Notes: generated from the letters alone by a model not told the origin. 64,000 nucleotides of DNA from Bacillus mycoides (GCF_001757995.1 NZ_LXLV01000009.1:156192-220191); one strand, 5' to 3'. Shown: positions 8,237 to 18,231, counted from the first letter of the stretch. Made by a program: numbers and translations.

Positions 8237-9364
8237 TTATAACATAAGGTTTGATGTTTTTGATAAGAAATCTTCTTGCGGATAGTAGCTATTTTTTACA
8301 AGAACATTTGGTCCAAGACATTTAACTGCAGGACAGTGACAGCTTAATGATTTTGCTGTTTTTGATTCACACCATTTGTCATAAGCTTCTTGTAGTGTAT
8401 TTGTTTGTATATTACCTAGAAGCGGGACATCACCGAAATCAGTTACGATAATATTTCCATCAAAAATATTTACGTTTAAACGAGAACGACCGTCTGGATC
8501 ATTACGGACAGTTACGTTTTTACTTTCATGTAATTTCTTAAATGTAGCTAAATCGCGTTCATCATCACTACATGCATAGAAAGGTAATGTTCCAAATAAC
8601 ATCCATACATTTTCATCACGAATTTCTAATAAATGTTCAATTGCATGTCGAATTTCGTCTTTTGTTAAAATTTCAAGTGTGCTAGCGAAGTCACTTGGAT
8701 ACATCGGATGCACTTCATGACGTTTACAACCCATTTCTTCAACGATTTGACGATGAATATGTTCGATATGTGGTAGAGTTCGTTTATTCAGCATAGTTTC
8801 GGCTGATACGAGTACACCTGCATCTGATAGAGCTTTACTATTTGTAATCATTCTTTCGAATAATTTTGCACGTTGTTCATAAGTAGGTTTACGCTCCATC
8901 ATTGCAAATCCGCCTTCAACGAAGTCATCAATTGTTCCCCAGTTATGAGAGATATGCAATACATCTAAGTAGGGAATAATTTGTTCGTAACGTGCTAAAT
9001 CTATAGTTAAGTTTGAGTTGATTTGAGTGCGAACGCCTCGTTCATGGGCGTATTTTAAGAGTGGTGTTACATAGTTGTCGACGGATTTCTTTGAAAGCAT
9101 AGGTTCTCCGCCAGTAATACTTAAAGAACGTAAATGAGGAATCTCATCTAATCGTTTTAATAAAAGCTCCATCGGAAGCGGATTTGGATCTTTCGGCTGT
9201 AATGTGTAACCAACAGCACAATGCTCGCAACGCATATTGCATAACGTCGTCGTTGTAAACTCAACGTTTGTTAATAGTAGTTTGCCGTACTCTTCAAGGT
9301 CCATATACGCTTCCCATGGATCGTAAGAAGGAGTAATCGGCTTCATTTTTTGTGATATCGTCAT
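8237..9364 (-). CDS. yfkAB: Radical SAM / CxxC protein, YfkAB type
   Basis: A 375-residue iron-sulfur enzyme. The radical SAM cluster motif CNMRCEHC (C-x3-C-x2-C) is at about residue 42 and the glycine motif LSITGGEPM at about residue 79. A C-terminal cysteine-rich segment (SCHCPAVKC) suggests an auxiliary cluster. It equals the fused YfkA-YfkB protein of Bacillus. The substrate is unknown. The start at 9364 has AAAGGAG 8 bases upstream. Confidence 0.88.
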   Translation of the reverse strand: MTISQKMKPITPSYDPWEAYMDLEEYGKLLLTNVEFTTTTLCNMRCEHCAVGYTLQPKDPNPLPMELLLKRLDEIPHLRSLSITGGEPMLSKKSVDNYVTPLLKYAHERGVRTQINSNLTIDLARYEQIIPYLDVLHISHNWGTIDDFVEGGFAMMERKPTYEQRAKLFERMITNSKALSDAGVLVSAETMLNKRTLPHIEHIHRQIVEEMGCKRHEVHPMYPSDFASTLEILTKDEIRHAIEHLLEIRDENVWMLFGTLPFYACSDDERDLATFKKLHESKNVTVRNDPDGRSRLNVNIFDGNIIVTDFGDVPLLGNIQTNTLQEAYDKWCESKTAKSLSCHCPAVKCLGPNVLVKNSYYPQEDFLSKTSNLML

Positions 9365-9577
9365 ATGAAATACTCCTTTGACTATTGAAATAACAATTTG
9401 TCCATTCTCTATAATAGAAGAATATGCACTTTTTATAAAGTGAAACTTTTTAGCGAAAAAAGAGAGAGGGCTTACATTATAGCGGATGACCGTGACAAAA
9501 TTGATGAAATTTCATGCCCATAGCAATCATTTTTGCGGTATAATAAAAGCAACTCGAATTAAAAGGAGAGTGCCTTC

Positions 9578-9760
9578 ATGGGAAAAGCAATTCAAGATAA
9601 AGATACACAATTAGTATATTTAAAAGAGCGTTTAAATATGTTCATTGAAGTAATTGATACAATTGAACCTGAAGAAGTAGAGTTAGAAGATGTAGATCGT
9701 CTTCTTGCGATGTTAGATGAATTAGAACTGAAATGTGAGCAATTTAAAAAAGACGAATAA
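9578..9760 (+). CDS. SE1561 family small protein
   Basis: A 60-residue, strongly acidic helical protein (start MGKAIQDKDTQLVYLKERLN, with runs such as EPEEVELEDVD). It resembles the uncharacterised SE1561 family of Bacilli. AAAGGAGAG precedes the ATG by 9 bases, and a hairpin terminator follows within 7 bases, so it is a self-contained transcription unit. The function is unknown. Confidence 0.78.
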   Translation: MGKAIQDKDTQLVYLKERLNMFIEVIDTIEPEEVELEDVDRLLAMLDELELKCEQFKKDE

Positions 9761-9766
9761 TATATT

Positions 9767-9801
9767 AAAAAGGCTGCCAATACAAAATTGGTAGCCTTTT
9801 T
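9767..9801 (+). terminator. Terminator of the SE1561-like gene
   Basis: AAAAAGGCTGCCAAT pairs with ATTGGTAGCCTTTTT, with one G-T wobble; T-run at the end. Confidence 0.88.
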
Positions 9802-9965
9802 CTGTGCGGATAATAGAAGGAATATAGAAAAAAAGGTATAATCAAGTTGTGAAAAATTTCATTTATACTTTAATAGCGTGAAATAAATAAAAAGCTGAAG
9901 AGCATAACGATGGAATTTTCATCTCATAACGTTTTGGTAGCGTTCACAATTGAGGGGGAAGTACA

Positions 9966-11486
9966 ATGGAAAAGCTTCAAGAAAGCATGTATCAACTAGT
10001 TGTTGAAACGTCAACGAACTTACCGAAAGATGTTCGTCGTGCGATTCAACAAGCGAAAGAGCGAGAAAACGCAGGGACTCGTTCAGCGATGGCACTTGGC
10101 ACAATTACGAATAACATTAAAATGGCAGATGATAATATCTCGCCGATTTGCCAAGATACAGGGATGCCAACATTTAAAATTTATACACCAGTTGGTGTGA
10201 ATCAATTAAAAGTGAAGGAAGCTATCTATAGTGCGCTTGAGCGGGCGACAAAAGATGGTAAACTTCGTCCAAACTCTGTTGATTCTCTTTTTGGAGACAA
10301 TAGCGGAAACAATTTAGGACCAGGTACACCTGTTATTAAGTTTGAACAATGGGAAAAAGATTACATTGATGCACGTTTAATTTTAAAGGGCGGCGGTTGT
10401 GAGAATAAAAATATTCAATATAGCTTGCCTTGTGAAATAGAAGGACTTGGACGAGCTGGGCGTGATTTAGAAGGAATTCGTAAATGCCTTCTTCATGCAG
10501 TATATCAAGCGCAAGGCCAAGGGTGTAGCGCAGGGGTAATCGGCGTCGGTATCGGGGGAGACCGCACATCAGGTTACGAATTAGCAAAAAATCAATTATT
10601 CCGTACATTAGATGATGTAAATCCAGTTCCAGAATTACACAAGCTTGAAGAGTATGTATTAGAGAATGCGAATAAGCTTGGCATCGGTACGATGGGATTT
10701 GGCGGAGAAACAACTTTATTAGGTTGTAAAATCGGAGTATATAATCGTTTGCCAGCGAGCTTCTACGTATCTGTTGCGTATAATTGTTGGGCATATCGCC
10801 GCCTTGGTGTGAAAATCCATCCTGAAACAGGAGAAATTATGGATTGGCTATATCAAGAAGGTGACGATACACTTCAGCAAGAAGTACAAGAAAAAACAGA
10901 GCAACGTGAGATTGTATTGCAAGCACCAATTACAGAAGAGCAAATTCGTGAACTTCGCGTTGGTGATGTTGTAACAATTAATGGCATGATGTATACAGGC
11001 CGTGACGCAATCCATAAGCATTTAATGGATAACGATTGTCCAGTAGACTTAAAGGGACAAATTATTTATCACTGTGGTCCAGTTGTAGTGAAAGATGAAA
11101 ATGATAATTGGCAAATTAAAGCGGCAGGTCCAACGACAAGTATTCGTGAAGAGCCATATCAAGGCGATATTATGAAAAAGTTCGGTATTCGTGCTGTAAT
11201 TGGTAAAGGTGGTATGGGTGCTAAAACATTAGCTGCTTTAGAAGAACACGGTGGCGTGTACTTAAATGCAATTGGTGGTGCAGCACAATATTATGCTGAA
11301 TGTATTAAAGAAGTGAAAGATGTTGATTTCTTACAATTCGGTATCCCAGAGGCAATGTGGCATTTACGTATCGATGGTTTTAAAGCAGTTGTAACGATGG
11401 ATTCTCATGGTAAAAGTCTACATGCTGATGTTGATAAAACATCACTTGAAAAATTGGCGAGCTTTAAAGAACCTGTATTTAAGTAA
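9966..11486 (+). CDS. fumA: Class I fumarate hydratase (iron-sulfur)
   Basis: Reversible hydration of fumarate to malate in the citric acid cycle, using a [4Fe-4S] cluster. The 506-residue protein has the fused alpha domain (residues 1 to about 280) and beta domain (about 320-506). Cluster cysteines are plausible in SPICQDTGMP (about residue 61), GGGCENK (about 143) and TTLLGCKIG (about 250). The beta domain has the GDVVTINGMMYTGRDA motif and the GKGGMG loop. GAGGGGGAAG before the ATG is a very strong ribosome site. It stands alone with a terminator. Confidence 0.95.
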   Translation: MEKLQESMYQLVVETSTNLPKDVRRAIQQAKERENAGTRSAMALGTITNNIKMADDNISPICQDTGMPTFKIYTPVGVNQLKVKEAIYSALERATKDGKLRPNSVDSLFGDNSGNNLGPGTPVIKFEQWEKDYIDARLILKGGGCENKNIQYSLPCEIEGLGRAGRDLEGIRKCLLHAVYQAQGQGCSAGVIGVGIGGDRTSGYELAKNQLFRTLDDVNPVPELHKLEEYVLENANKLGIGTMGFGGETTLLGCKIGVYNRLPASFYVSVAYNCWAYRRLGVKIHPETGEIMDWLYQEGDDTLQQEVQEKTEQREIVLQAPITEEQIRELRVGDVVTINGMMYTGRDAIHKHLMDNDCPVDLKGQIIYHCGPVVVKDENDNWQIKAAGPTTSIREEPYQGDIMKKFGIRAVIGKGGMGAKTLAALEEHGGVYLNAIGGAAQYYAECIKEVKDVDFLQFGIPEAMWHLRIDGFKAVVTMDSHGKSLHADVDKTSLEKLASFKEPVFK

Positions 11487-11490
11487 AGAG

Positions 11491-11524
11491 AAATGCATCT
11501 CGAATTATTCGAGGTGCATTTTTT
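11491..11524 (+). terminator. Terminator of fumA
   Basis: AAATGCATCTCGAA and TTCGAGGTGCATTTTTT form a hairpin shortly after the stop codon. Confidence 0.88.
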
Positions 11525-11611
11525 GGTATATATAGAAAAACATGTTCAGCATGAAAGAAAGCAGGGAAACAGAAACTACAGGTACGATTATATATGGAAA
11601 GGAGACTATTT

Positions 11612-12394
11612 ATGAAATATAAATGGTTATATATAGGTCTCATTTTTTCAATTATGATGGCACTTGTTCCAGTTTCAACATTTGCTTATACGAATACACC
11701 ACATAACTGGGGAATTCCGCGTCCTAAAAATGAAACAGTACCAGATGCAGGGAAACTTTATACAGAATTGCTACAAAAAAATGGCGGATTTTATTTAGGG
11801 GATACGAAGAAAAAAGATATTTATTTAACGTTCGATAATGGATATGAGAATGGATACACAGGACAGATTTTAGATGTATTAAAAGAGAAAAAAGTGCCCG
11901 CAACTTTCTTTGTAACAGGGCATTATATAAAAACACAAAAAGATTTGCTATTAAGAATGAAAAACGAAGGACATATTATTGGAAATCATTCGTGGAGTCA
12001 TCCTGATTTTACAACAGTTAATGATGCAAAACTTCGTGAAGAATTAACAAGTGTAACGGAAGAGATTAAAAAAGTAACAGGGCAAAAGGAAGTGAAATAT
12101 GTACGCCCTCCGCGAGGTGTATTTAGCGAAAGAACATTAGCTCTTACGAAAGAAATGGGATATTATAACGTGTTTTGGTCGCTTGCATTTCTGGACTGGA
12201 AAGTAGATCAGCAAAGAGGATGGCAATACGCTCATAATAATGTAATGACTATGATTCATCCAGGATCTGTTTTGTTACTTCATGCAATATCAAAAGATAA
12301 TGCAGAAGCACTTGCGAAAATCATTGATGATTTGCGCGAGAAAGGGTATCATTTTAAAAGCCTAGATGATTTAGTAAAAAGCAATCAACCGTAA
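11612..12394 (+). CDS. pdaA: Peptidoglycan N-acetylmuramic acid deacetylase PdaA
   Basis: A secreted or membrane-tethered polysaccharide deacetylase needed to form muramic delta-lactam in spore cortex, so that the cortex can be degraded at germination. The mature protein begins after a signal peptide (residues 1 to about 25). The NodB-type motifs are TFDNGYENGY (catalytic and metal Asp, motif 1), HSWSHPD (metal His, motif 2) and RPPRG (motif 3), with LLHAIS as the last motif. The length of 260 residues fits. The DNG form of motif 1 is typical of PdaA. The start at 11612 follows AAAGGAGA. The gene is monocistronic. Confidence 0.94.
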   Translation: MKYKWLYIGLIFSIMMALVPVSTFAYTNTPHNWGIPRPKNETVPDAGKLYTELLQKNGGFYLGDTKKKDIYLTFDNGYENGYTGQILDVLKEKKVPATFFVTGHYIKTQKDLLLRMKNEGHIIGNHSWSHPDFTTVNDAKLREELTSVTEEIKKVTGQKEVKYVRPPRGVFSERTLALTKEMGYYNVFWSLAFLDWKVDQQRGWQYAHNNVMTMIHPGSVLLLHAISKDNAEALAKIIDDLREKGYHFKSLDDLVKSNQP

Positions 12395-12416
12395 GCATGT
12401 ATGCTTGCGGTTTTCT
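12388..12416 (+). terminator. Short terminator after pdaA
   Basis: CCGTAAGC and GCTTGCGG with a 6-base loop, overlapping the stop codon and followed by TTTTCTC. Confidence 0.7.
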
Positions 12417-12453
12417 CATGCTATAATGATGTATAAAAAGGATGGGGAAACGT

Positions 12454-13317
12454 ATGTGGGGCGAACATGTTACGTTAGAGTATCCGTATCATTTTGAAGA
12501 GGTATTAAAGCGTTTATCTTTTGATCCTCTCAACGTCATTCAATTAGATGAGAAAGTCATTTATGTCCCGCTTTGTATAGATGAGGAACAGGTTGTTGTT
12601 CGCTTGCAAGGGGTTGGTACTGTTCAAAATCCACAGTTTTGGATTTCTAGTCAGACAGGAGATCCGGAGAAAGTAATGAAACGAATGAAGTCCATCTTTC
12701 ACTGGAATGATCCGTTTCAAAATATACAAAATCATTTTTTAAACACATCGTTACGTCCACTATTTGAAATGTATGCCTATACTCCAATTATTTTAGAATT
12801 TGATTATTTCGCTTGTCTTCTTCGCTGCATCATTCATCAACAAATAAATTTGAAATTTGCTACTGTGTTAACAGAACAATTTGTAAAACGATATGGAACA
12901 GAGAAGAACGGTGTATTCTTTTTCCCCACTCCGGAAATAGTAGCAAATATTTCAATAGAAGAGTTGAGAGAGCAGAAGTTTAGTCAGCGGAAGGCTGAAT
13001 ATATAGTAGGATTAGCAAAAAGTATTGCCAGCGGTACGCTAGATTTAGCGAGTATAGAAACCGAGACGGAAGAAGTAGTATCGGCACAATTGTTACCAAT
13101 TAGGGGGATTGGTGCATGGACAGTGCAAAACTTTTTAATGTTTGGGCTTGGGCGGAAAAATATGTTTCCGAAAGCAGATATCGGGATCCAGCGTGCAGTG
13201 CAAGGTGTATTTCAATTAGATGATAAGCCGGATGATGCATTTTTAGAAAAAGTGAAACAAGAGTGTGAACCATACTGCAGTTATGCTGCGTTATATTTAT
13301 GGAAAAGTATAGAGTAG
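12454..13317 (+). CDS. yfjP: DNA-3-methyladenine glycosylase II (AlkA/YfjP-like)
   Basis: A base-excision repair glycosylase that removes alkylated purines. The 287-residue protein has the helix-hairpin-helix core ([16 protein letters not shown]) followed by the catalytic Asp in [11 protein letters not shown] (about residue 240). It also has the N-terminal beta domain found in AlkA-type proteins. I start at the ATG at 12454, spaced 6 bases from GGATGGGG; the ATG at 12442 has its ribosome site touching the codon. The next gene, rlmCD, starts 10 bases after the stop, so the two are probably co-transcribed. Confidence 0.88.
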   Translation: MWGEHVTLEYPYHFEEVLKRLSFDPLNVIQLDEKVIYVPLCIDEEQVVVRLQGVGTVQNPQFWISSQTGDPEKVMKRMKSIFHWNDPFQNIQNHFLNTSLRPLFEMYAYTPIILEFDYFACLLRCIIHQQINLKFATVLTEQFVKRYGTEKNGVFFFPTPEIVANISIEELREQKFSQRKAEYIVGLAKSIASGTLDLASIETETEEVVSAQLLPIRGIGAWTVQNFLMFGLGRKNMFPKADIGIQRAVQGVFQLDDKPDDAFLEKVKQECEPYCSYAALYLWKSIE

Positions 13318-13327
13318 AGGTGTAATA

Positions 13328-14707
13328 ATGATACAAAAGCAACAAGAGAGTAAGTTGGAAGTTGGTCAAACGTTTCCTGTGACAATTAAACGTCTTGGGA
13401 TTAACGGAGAAGGCGTTGGTTATTTTAAGAGACAAGTTGTATTCATTCCAGGGGCATTACCAGGAGAAGAAGTCGTTGCGGAAGCAACGAAAATCCAGCG
13501 TGGCTTCGCTGAAGCGAAAGTGAAAAAAGTTCGTAAATCATCACCACATCGTGTGAAAGCACCGTGTCCAGTATATGAAGAATGCGGTGGATGTCAATTG
13601 CAGCATTTAGATTATAAAGAACAATTAAATCAAAAACGTGATATCGTTGTACAAGCATTCGAGAAGTATATGAACAACAGTCTAGAAGAGAAAATTCGTC
13701 CAACGCTTGGCATGGGAAATCCATGGCATTATCGTAATAAGAGTCAACTACAAGTAGGACGTAAAGACGAAAAGGTTATTACGGGGTTATATAAACAAAA
13801 CTCACATCAGTTAATTGATATTTCTCATTGTATGATTCAACATAAAGCAACGAATGAAGCGACAAAAGTTGTAAGACGTATATTAGAAAAATTAAATATA
13901 TCTATTTATAATGAGAAAAAACAAAAAGGTTTAGTACGTACAATTGTGACACGTACTGCAGTTCAAACAGGGGAAGTGCAAGTCACACTTATTACAACAA
14001 AAGAAGAATTACCAAATAAAGATCAATTTATCGCAGAAGTACAAAAACAGATGCCAAGTGTTAAATCAATTATGCAAAACGTAAACTGGCGTAAAACATC
14101 TGTTATTTTCGGTGATAAAACATTTAAATTAGCTGGAAAAGAAGTAATTCAAGAAACACTAGGTGATTTATCATTTGAATTATCAGCACGCGCATTCTTC
14201 CAATTAAATCCAGAACAAACGGTTGTTTTATACGATGAAGCGAAAAAAGCAGCTGCTTTAACAGGAAACGAGAAGATTGTGGATGCATATTGCGGTGTCG
14301 GTACGATTGGACTTTGGCTTGCGAATGATGCAGCGGAAGTACGTGGTATGGATGTAATTCCAGAAGCGATTGAAGATGCAAAGAAAAATGCAAAACGCCA
14401 CGGATTTACAAATACAAAATATGAAGCTGGAAAAGCTGAACAATGGTTACCAAAGTGGGTAAAAGAAGGATGGCGTCCAGATGTAATTGTTGTCGATCCA
14501 CCACGTACAGGTTGCGATGATAAATTACTGGAAACGATTTTAAAAGTGAAACCGAAACAAGTTGTTTACGTGTCTTGTAATCCTTCCTCATTAGCACGTG
14601 ACGTGGAAACATTAATGCAGAGCTATGAAGTGGAGTATGTACAGCCAGTTGATATGTTCCCGCATACAGCTCATGTAGAAAATGTAGTGAAGCTTGTTAG
14701 AAAGTAA
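13328..14707 (+). CDS. rlmCD: 23S rRNA (uracil-5-)-methyltransferase RlmCD
   Basis: A SAM-dependent enzyme that makes 5-methyluridine in 23S rRNA (in Bacillus one enzyme modifies both U747 and U1939). An N-terminal TRAM domain (residues 8-66) is followed by the iron-sulfur cysteines [10 protein letters not shown] (about 77-86). The Rossmann methyltransferase core has [12 protein letters not shown] at about residue 318 and the catalytic [12 protein letters not shown] at about 415. The length of 459 residues is normal. It starts 10 bases after the glycosylase gene with GAGGTG. Confidence 0.94.
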   Translation: MIQKQQESKLEVGQTFPVTIKRLGINGEGVGYFKRQVVFIPGALPGEEVVAEATKIQRGFAEAKVKKVRKSSPHRVKAPCPVYEECGGCQLQHLDYKEQLNQKRDIVVQAFEKYMNNSLEEKIRPTLGMGNPWHYRNKSQLQVGRKDEKVITGLYKQNSHQLIDISHCMIQHKATNEATKVVRRILEKLNISIYNEKKQKGLVRTIVTRTAVQTGEVQVTLITTKEELPNKDQFIAEVQKQMPSVKSIMQNVNWRKTSVIFGDKTFKLAGKEVIQETLGDLSFELSARAFFQLNPEQTVVLYDEAKKAAALTGNEKIVDAYCGVGTIGLWLANDAAEVRGMDVIPEAIEDAKKNAKRHGFTNTKYEAGKAEQWLPKWVKEGWRPDVIVVDPPRTGCDDKLLETILKVKPKQVVYVSCNPSSLARDVETLMQSYEVEYVQPVDMFPHTAHVENVVKLVRK

Positions 14708-14715
14708 AGTTTATT

Positions 14716-14748
14716 AATATTCCCTCATGGTATGAGGGAATATTTTCT
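14716..14748 (+). terminator. Terminator or attenuator between rlmCD and truA
   Basis: A perfect 13-bp arm pair AATATTCCCTCAT / ATGAGGGAATATT with a 3-base loop followed by TTTTC. It lies 16 bases before the truA start. Confidence 0.8.
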
Positions 14749-14763
14749 ATGAAGGAGAATACT

Positions 14764-15501
14764 ATGCACAATTATAAATTAACGATTCAGTATGACGGTG
14801 CGCGTTATAAAGGGTGGCAGCGTCTTGGTAATAACGATAATACGATTCAAGGGAAAATCGAAAGCGTAATATCTGAAATGATCGGAAAAGAAATTGAAAT
14901 TATCGGCTGTAGCAGAACAGACGCTGGTGTACATGCTTTAAATCAAGTAGCTAACTTTAAAAGTGATGAGAAGTTAGTAGAACATAAAGTGAAAAAGTAT
15001 TTAAATCAATATTTACCAAATGATATTAGTATTACAGATGTAGAAGAAGTTTCAGACCGCTTCCATGCTCGTTACAATTCTAAGGCAAAAACATATTTAT
15101 ATAAAATTTGGAATGAAGAGCATACGCACCCATTTATGCGTAAATATAGCATGCATGTTAATAAAAAATTAAATGTGGAGAGCATGAAGACGGCTGCACA
15201 ACATTTAATTGGTTCACATGACTTCACTGCTTTTTCAAATGCAAAGTCTAAGAAGAAATCTATGGTTCGAGAAGTGTATACACTTGATGTTTCCGAAGAA
15301 TCAGGATTTGTACAAATTAGAATAAGTGGTAACGGATTCCTTCATAACATGGTGCGAAAAATTGTTGGGGCATTAATTGAAGTTGGATTAGGACAATTAG
15401 ATGCTGAAGCAATTCCAAACATTTTAGAGGAAAAACAACGCAATCAAATTAATTGTCTTGCTGAGGCGAGCGGATTGTATTTGGAGAGTGTTGAGTTTTA
15501 A
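14764..15501 (+). CDS. truA: tRNA pseudouridine(38-40) synthase TruA
   Basis: Isomerises uridines 38-40 of the tRNA anticodon arm to pseudouridine. The 245-residue protein contains the catalytic Asp in the motif GCSRTDAGVHAL (about residue 53), the YKIWNEEHTHPF core and the C-terminal GNGFLHNMVRKIVG segment, all typical of TruA. The ATG at 14764 stands 8 bases after GAAGGAGA; an in-frame upstream ATG lies inside that ribosome site. B. cereus group genomes have a second truA in the ribosomal protein cluster, so this is the paralogous copy (inference from family knowledge). Confidence 0.93.
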   Translation: MHNYKLTIQYDGARYKGWQRLGNNDNTIQGKIESVISEMIGKEIEIIGCSRTDAGVHALNQVANFKSDEKLVEHKVKKYLNQYLPNDISITDVEEVSDRFHARYNSKAKTYLYKIWNEEHTHPFMRKYSMHVNKKLNVESMKTAAQHLIGSHDFTAFSNAKSKKKSMVREVYTLDVSEESGFVQIRISGNGFLHNMVRKIVGALIEVGLGQLDAEAIPNILEEKQRNQINCLAEASGLYLESVEF

Positions 15502-15516
15502 AAAGATATGGATACG

Positions 15517-15546
15517 AAAAAAAGCACTCATTTGAGTGCTTTTTTT
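15517..15546. terminator. Bidirectional terminator, truA / DUF4064 gene
   Basis: AAAAAAAGCACTCA and TGAGTGCTTTTTTT, strong in both directions, between convergent genes. Confidence 0.92.
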
Positions 15547-15889
15547 ACGCTGATACAGTAGTTTTATCTTTTCGGAAAATCCCCATTAACCCTCCAATTA
15601 ATAATAAAACACCTGGTAATAAGTAAATAACAGAAATACAAATAAATCCACCAATAGCAGCGATAGTCATCATAATACCGCCTGCTTTAGCTTTGCTCTT
15701 AACCATAATACATCCAACAACTCCTAAAATTGAAAGAGCTACAGCAGCCCAGCCTAATCCAATAACTTGATTAGCTCCGTCAGCTTCAACAGCTGCTCCA
15801 ACGCCTCCGATAAATAAAGCGATGAATGCACATAAAATCCCGAATATACCACCGATTAGTCCTAATACAAATTCTGTTGTTCTTTTCAT
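15545..15889 (-). CDS. DUF4064-type small membrane protein
   Basis: A 114-residue protein with four hydrophobic segments and short loops (start MKRTTEFVLGLIGGIFGIL). Its pattern resembles DUF4064 proteins, common and uncharacterised in Bacillus. The ATG at 15889 follows AAAGGTGG; an in-frame GTG nine bases upstream lies within that site. The function is unknown. No operon partner. Confidence 0.72.
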   Translation of the reverse strand: MKRTTEFVLGLIGGIFGILCAFIALFIGGVGAAVEADGANQVIGLGWAAVALSILGVVGCIMVKSKAKAGGIMMTIAAIGGFICISVIYLLPGVLLLIGGLMGIFRKDKTTVSA

Positions 15890-15986
15890 AGTAACCACCT
15901 TTTAGAAAATATTTATTAGCTTTTTCATCCAACTCACAATTTGTTAGTTCAACAAAATGAACTACATGTTATTAACATAAGTGAAG

Positions 15987-16146
15987 TTTATCCCGCTATT
16001 TGCCGTGCAGTAAAACTCCCACCTCAAAATTCGACTGGAGCAAAGAAGTTAGGTGGGAGTCGGGCTGCCCGTAAACGCCCGATTGGTGAAGGCTAATAAT
16101 CAGTGGGGGATGAACAAAACCCCCACTGATTAAAGTTTCACTTTAT
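15987..16146 (+). repeat. bcr1 repeat, complete
   Basis: A full-length forward copy flanked by TTTAT at 15987-15991 and 16142-16146. It has every motif: CCCGCTATTT at the left, CCCACC/GGTGGG arms, CTGCCCGTAAACGCC, the GTGGGG/CCCCAC hairpin and TTTCACTTTAT at the right. Confidence 0.93.
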
Positions 16147-16313
16147 ATAAACAATCTTCAGAGATGTTGAAATGTCAGATTTAGAACTTATATGATAACA
16201 AATATAATGAAAACAGAATGTCGAAATTTGTCGATTTTACTAAAGTACATTTTTTCAGTATATAACTAATTTTGAGTTAAATTTCAAATCATTGAGATAA
16301 AGAGAGTAGAATG

Positions 16314-16349
16314 AAAAAACACGAGAGCGGTAACCGTCTCGTGTTTTTT
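16314..16349 (-). terminator. Terminator after the 65-residue gene
   Basis: AAAAAACACGAGA and TCTCGTGTTTTTT with an inner GCGGT/ACCG extension. It serves the minus-strand gene ending at 16371 and could also act on the plus strand. Confidence 0.85.
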
Positions 16350-16370
16350 ATGATAATTAACTTTGTTCGT

Positions 16371-16568
16371 TTAAGAAGATTTTTCTCTTTTCATACGTAG
16401 CTTCAAATTCCAAAAAGCAGCAAGCATAATAGCCGCAAAGGAGCCGCTAATTGTTCCTAGTAACTTTGCATAAGGAAGGCTGTTCATATCAATGAATAGC
16501 ATCATACATAAAATGGTAGGGAAAAGGCCTAAGTAGTGTAATAATTTCAATTTCTTATCATTACTCAT
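16371..16568 (-). CDS. Hypothetical small membrane protein
   Basis: 65 residues, with a basic N-terminus (MSNDKKLKLLHYLG), two hydrophobic segments and a basic tail (LKLRMKREKSS). The GGGGCGAT ribosome site lies 8 bases before the ATG. I do not recognise a family. Its own terminator and clear ribosome site support it as a real gene. Confidence 0.6.
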   Translation of the reverse strand: MSNDKKLKLLHYLGLFPTILCMMLFIDMNSLPYAKLLGTISGSFAAIMLAAFWNLKLRMKREKSS

Positions 16569-16648
16569 ATATATCGCCCCTTTATAGCATGTTATATGTT
16601 TATTATAACAAAGTTTTCCATTTCTTTACACTTAGTAGTATGTTCATT

Positions 16649-18052
16649 TTATATGTGCAAATGCAGTTTTTTTATTCGATATTGTAAGTTTTGTCTACTC
16701 AATCCTAAAAACTTTGCCGCTTGTGAGATATTACCATGATTCTCTTTAAGGATTTGATTGATGTAGTTCTTTTCCATTTCTTCTATTGTGCGCTTTAAAG
16801 TTTTAGGTGTATCAGCATTCTGACTATTTAGGGAAGGGTGTATATGAAATTCTTTTTTTATTCGTTCGCGAAAGCGAGTGGGAAGATGAAACGCTGTAAT
16901 GATATTTTCATCTTCTATTAAGTTCATTGAACCTTCTATTATATGTTCCAATTCTCTTACGTTTCCGGGCCAATCGTGTGCATAAAAGAATTCTCTTACA
17001 TGTACATCTATATCCGTTACGCTGAGCCCAAATTGAGTGTTATACTTTTCGATAAAGTGCTGAATAAGAGCTGAAATATCTTCTTTTCGTTCCCGTAAAG
17101 GTGGAAGACATAAAGTAACAACGCTTAATCGGTAATATAAGTCTTGCCTTAATCGATTGTGTGTTATGGCTTCAAGAGGATCTTCATTAATAGCTGCTAT
17201 AATACGAACATCAATTTCTTTTTCTTGTGTGCCTCCGATTCTTCGTATTGTTTTTTCTTGTATAGCCCGCAATAACTTAGCTTGAAGTGTGGGGCTTAAC
17301 GAATTGATTTCATCTAATAATAAAGTCCCGCCGTTTGCTTCTTCAAATAAACCAGGTTTATCTATTGCTCCTGTAAAAGCACCTCGATTCGTACCAAATA
17401 GTAGACTTTCCATTAAGGTTTCTGGTATAGCGGCACAGTTTTGCGAAATAAATGGTTTTATTGAACGCTGACTTTCATTATGGATGCTTTGCGCAAATAG
17501 CTCTTTACCGGTCCCTGTTTCTCCGATGATAAGTATGGAGGAGGATGTACGTATTACTCTCTTTGCTTCTGCAATGACCGATTGAATAGCTCTAGAATCA
17601 CCAATTATGTGATTAAAGGTAAACTTAGTATTTTGTTTTCGAGAAAGGTTTGTTTTCATTATTTGCTTTAAATTACTAATTTCTTTTGAAATTTCAATAG
17701 CGCCTTTAATTTTTCCATTTTCTATTATAGGAAAAGTATCGTTAATCGTCGTAATCTCTTGTCCTTTATTGTTAAAATACGTTTGTTTTATATTTTTGTT
17801 TGTTTTTCCAAGTTTTAATGCCTCTATAAGAGTACTATTTTTATTTTCTTCAAATGCAAATACTTCTAAAGGATTTTTATCTAGCACATCTAAGCGATCC
17901 ATTGATTCAATTTCCATCATTTTGCGGTTATAGATAATCGTTTTACTTTCCTCATTAATAATATGAATCCCGATATCGAGTTCATTGAGTAAAGTTTCGT
18001 ATAGCACATTCATTTCAATAATCTTTTTAAAATTGATTTCTTCTGTATGCAT
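16649..18052 (-). CDS. Sigma-54-dependent transcriptional activator, RocR-like
   Basis: A 467-residue enhancer-binding protein. Residues 15-130 form a PAS-like sensor domain. The AAA+ domain has Walker A GETGTGKELFAQ (about 179), the sigma-54 contact loop RGAFTGAIDKPG, Walker B GGTLLLDEINSL and the R-finger region. The C-terminus is a Fis-type HTH (GNISQAAKFLGLSRQNL). This layout matches RocR/BkdR-type regulators of amino acid catabolism in Bacillus. It is divergent from an operon with a visible -24/-12 promoter and an upstream dyad, so that operon is its likely target. The ligand is not known. Confidence 0.9.
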   Translation of the reverse strand: MHTEEINFKKIIEMNVLYETLLNELDIGIHIINEESKTIIYNRKMMEIESMDRLDVLDKNPLEVFAFEENKNSTLIEALKLGKTNKNIKQTYFNNKGQEITTINDTFPIIENGKIKGAIEISKEISNLKQIMKTNLSRKQNTKFTFNHIIGDSRAIQSVIAEAKRVIRTSSSILIIGETGTGKELFAQSIHNESQRSIKPFISQNCAAIPETLMESLLFGTNRGAFTGAIDKPGLFEEANGGTLLLDEINSLSPTLQAKLLRAIQEKTIRRIGGTQEKEIDVRIIAAINEDPLEAITHNRLRQDLYYRLSVVTLCLPPLRERKEDISALIQHFIEKYNTQFGLSVTDIDVHVREFFYAHDWPGNVRELEHIIEGSMNLIEDENIITAFHLPTRFRERIKKEFHIHPSLNSQNADTPKTLKRTIEEMEKNYINQILKENHGNISQAAKFLGLSRQNLQYRIKKLHLHI

Positions 18053-18122
18053 ATATTATCTTCTCCTCGTTATACCCTATGAAGACTGACTTTTTATAAT
18101 TTTATTAAAATTCTTATAAAAT

Positions 18123-18180
18123 CGCAAAATTTTTTTTCTATTTTCTCTTAAAACTTTTCAAATGATAAAAAAATTTTGCG
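18123..18180. promoter_or_regulatory. Candidate upstream activating site for the sigma-54 activator
   Basis: CGCAAAATTTTTTT (18123-18136) and AAAAAAATTTTGCG (18167-18180) are perfect 14-bp inverted copies separated by 30 bases. They lie about 50-110 bases upstream of the -24 element, where enhancer sites of RocR-type activators are found. Assignment to this regulator is inference. Confidence 0.55.
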
Positions 18181-18231
18181 GTTATGTAGATTTTTTTCGT
18201 AAGAAAGCCCAATTTTACATAGGTGTTGAGG

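Larger units (their letters stand above)
15890..16370. other. Intergenic region with bcr1
   Basis: It holds the full bcr1 copy at 15987-16146 and a terminator at 16314-16349. The rest is AT-rich, presumably containing the promoter of the DUF4064 gene. I see no coding sequence. Confidence 0.6.

Noticed and set aside
9431-9450. ATAAAGTGAAACTTT match to a bcr1 end
   Set aside because: Only the terminal 15 bases match and no hairpin or flanking duplication follows; it may be chance or a promoter.
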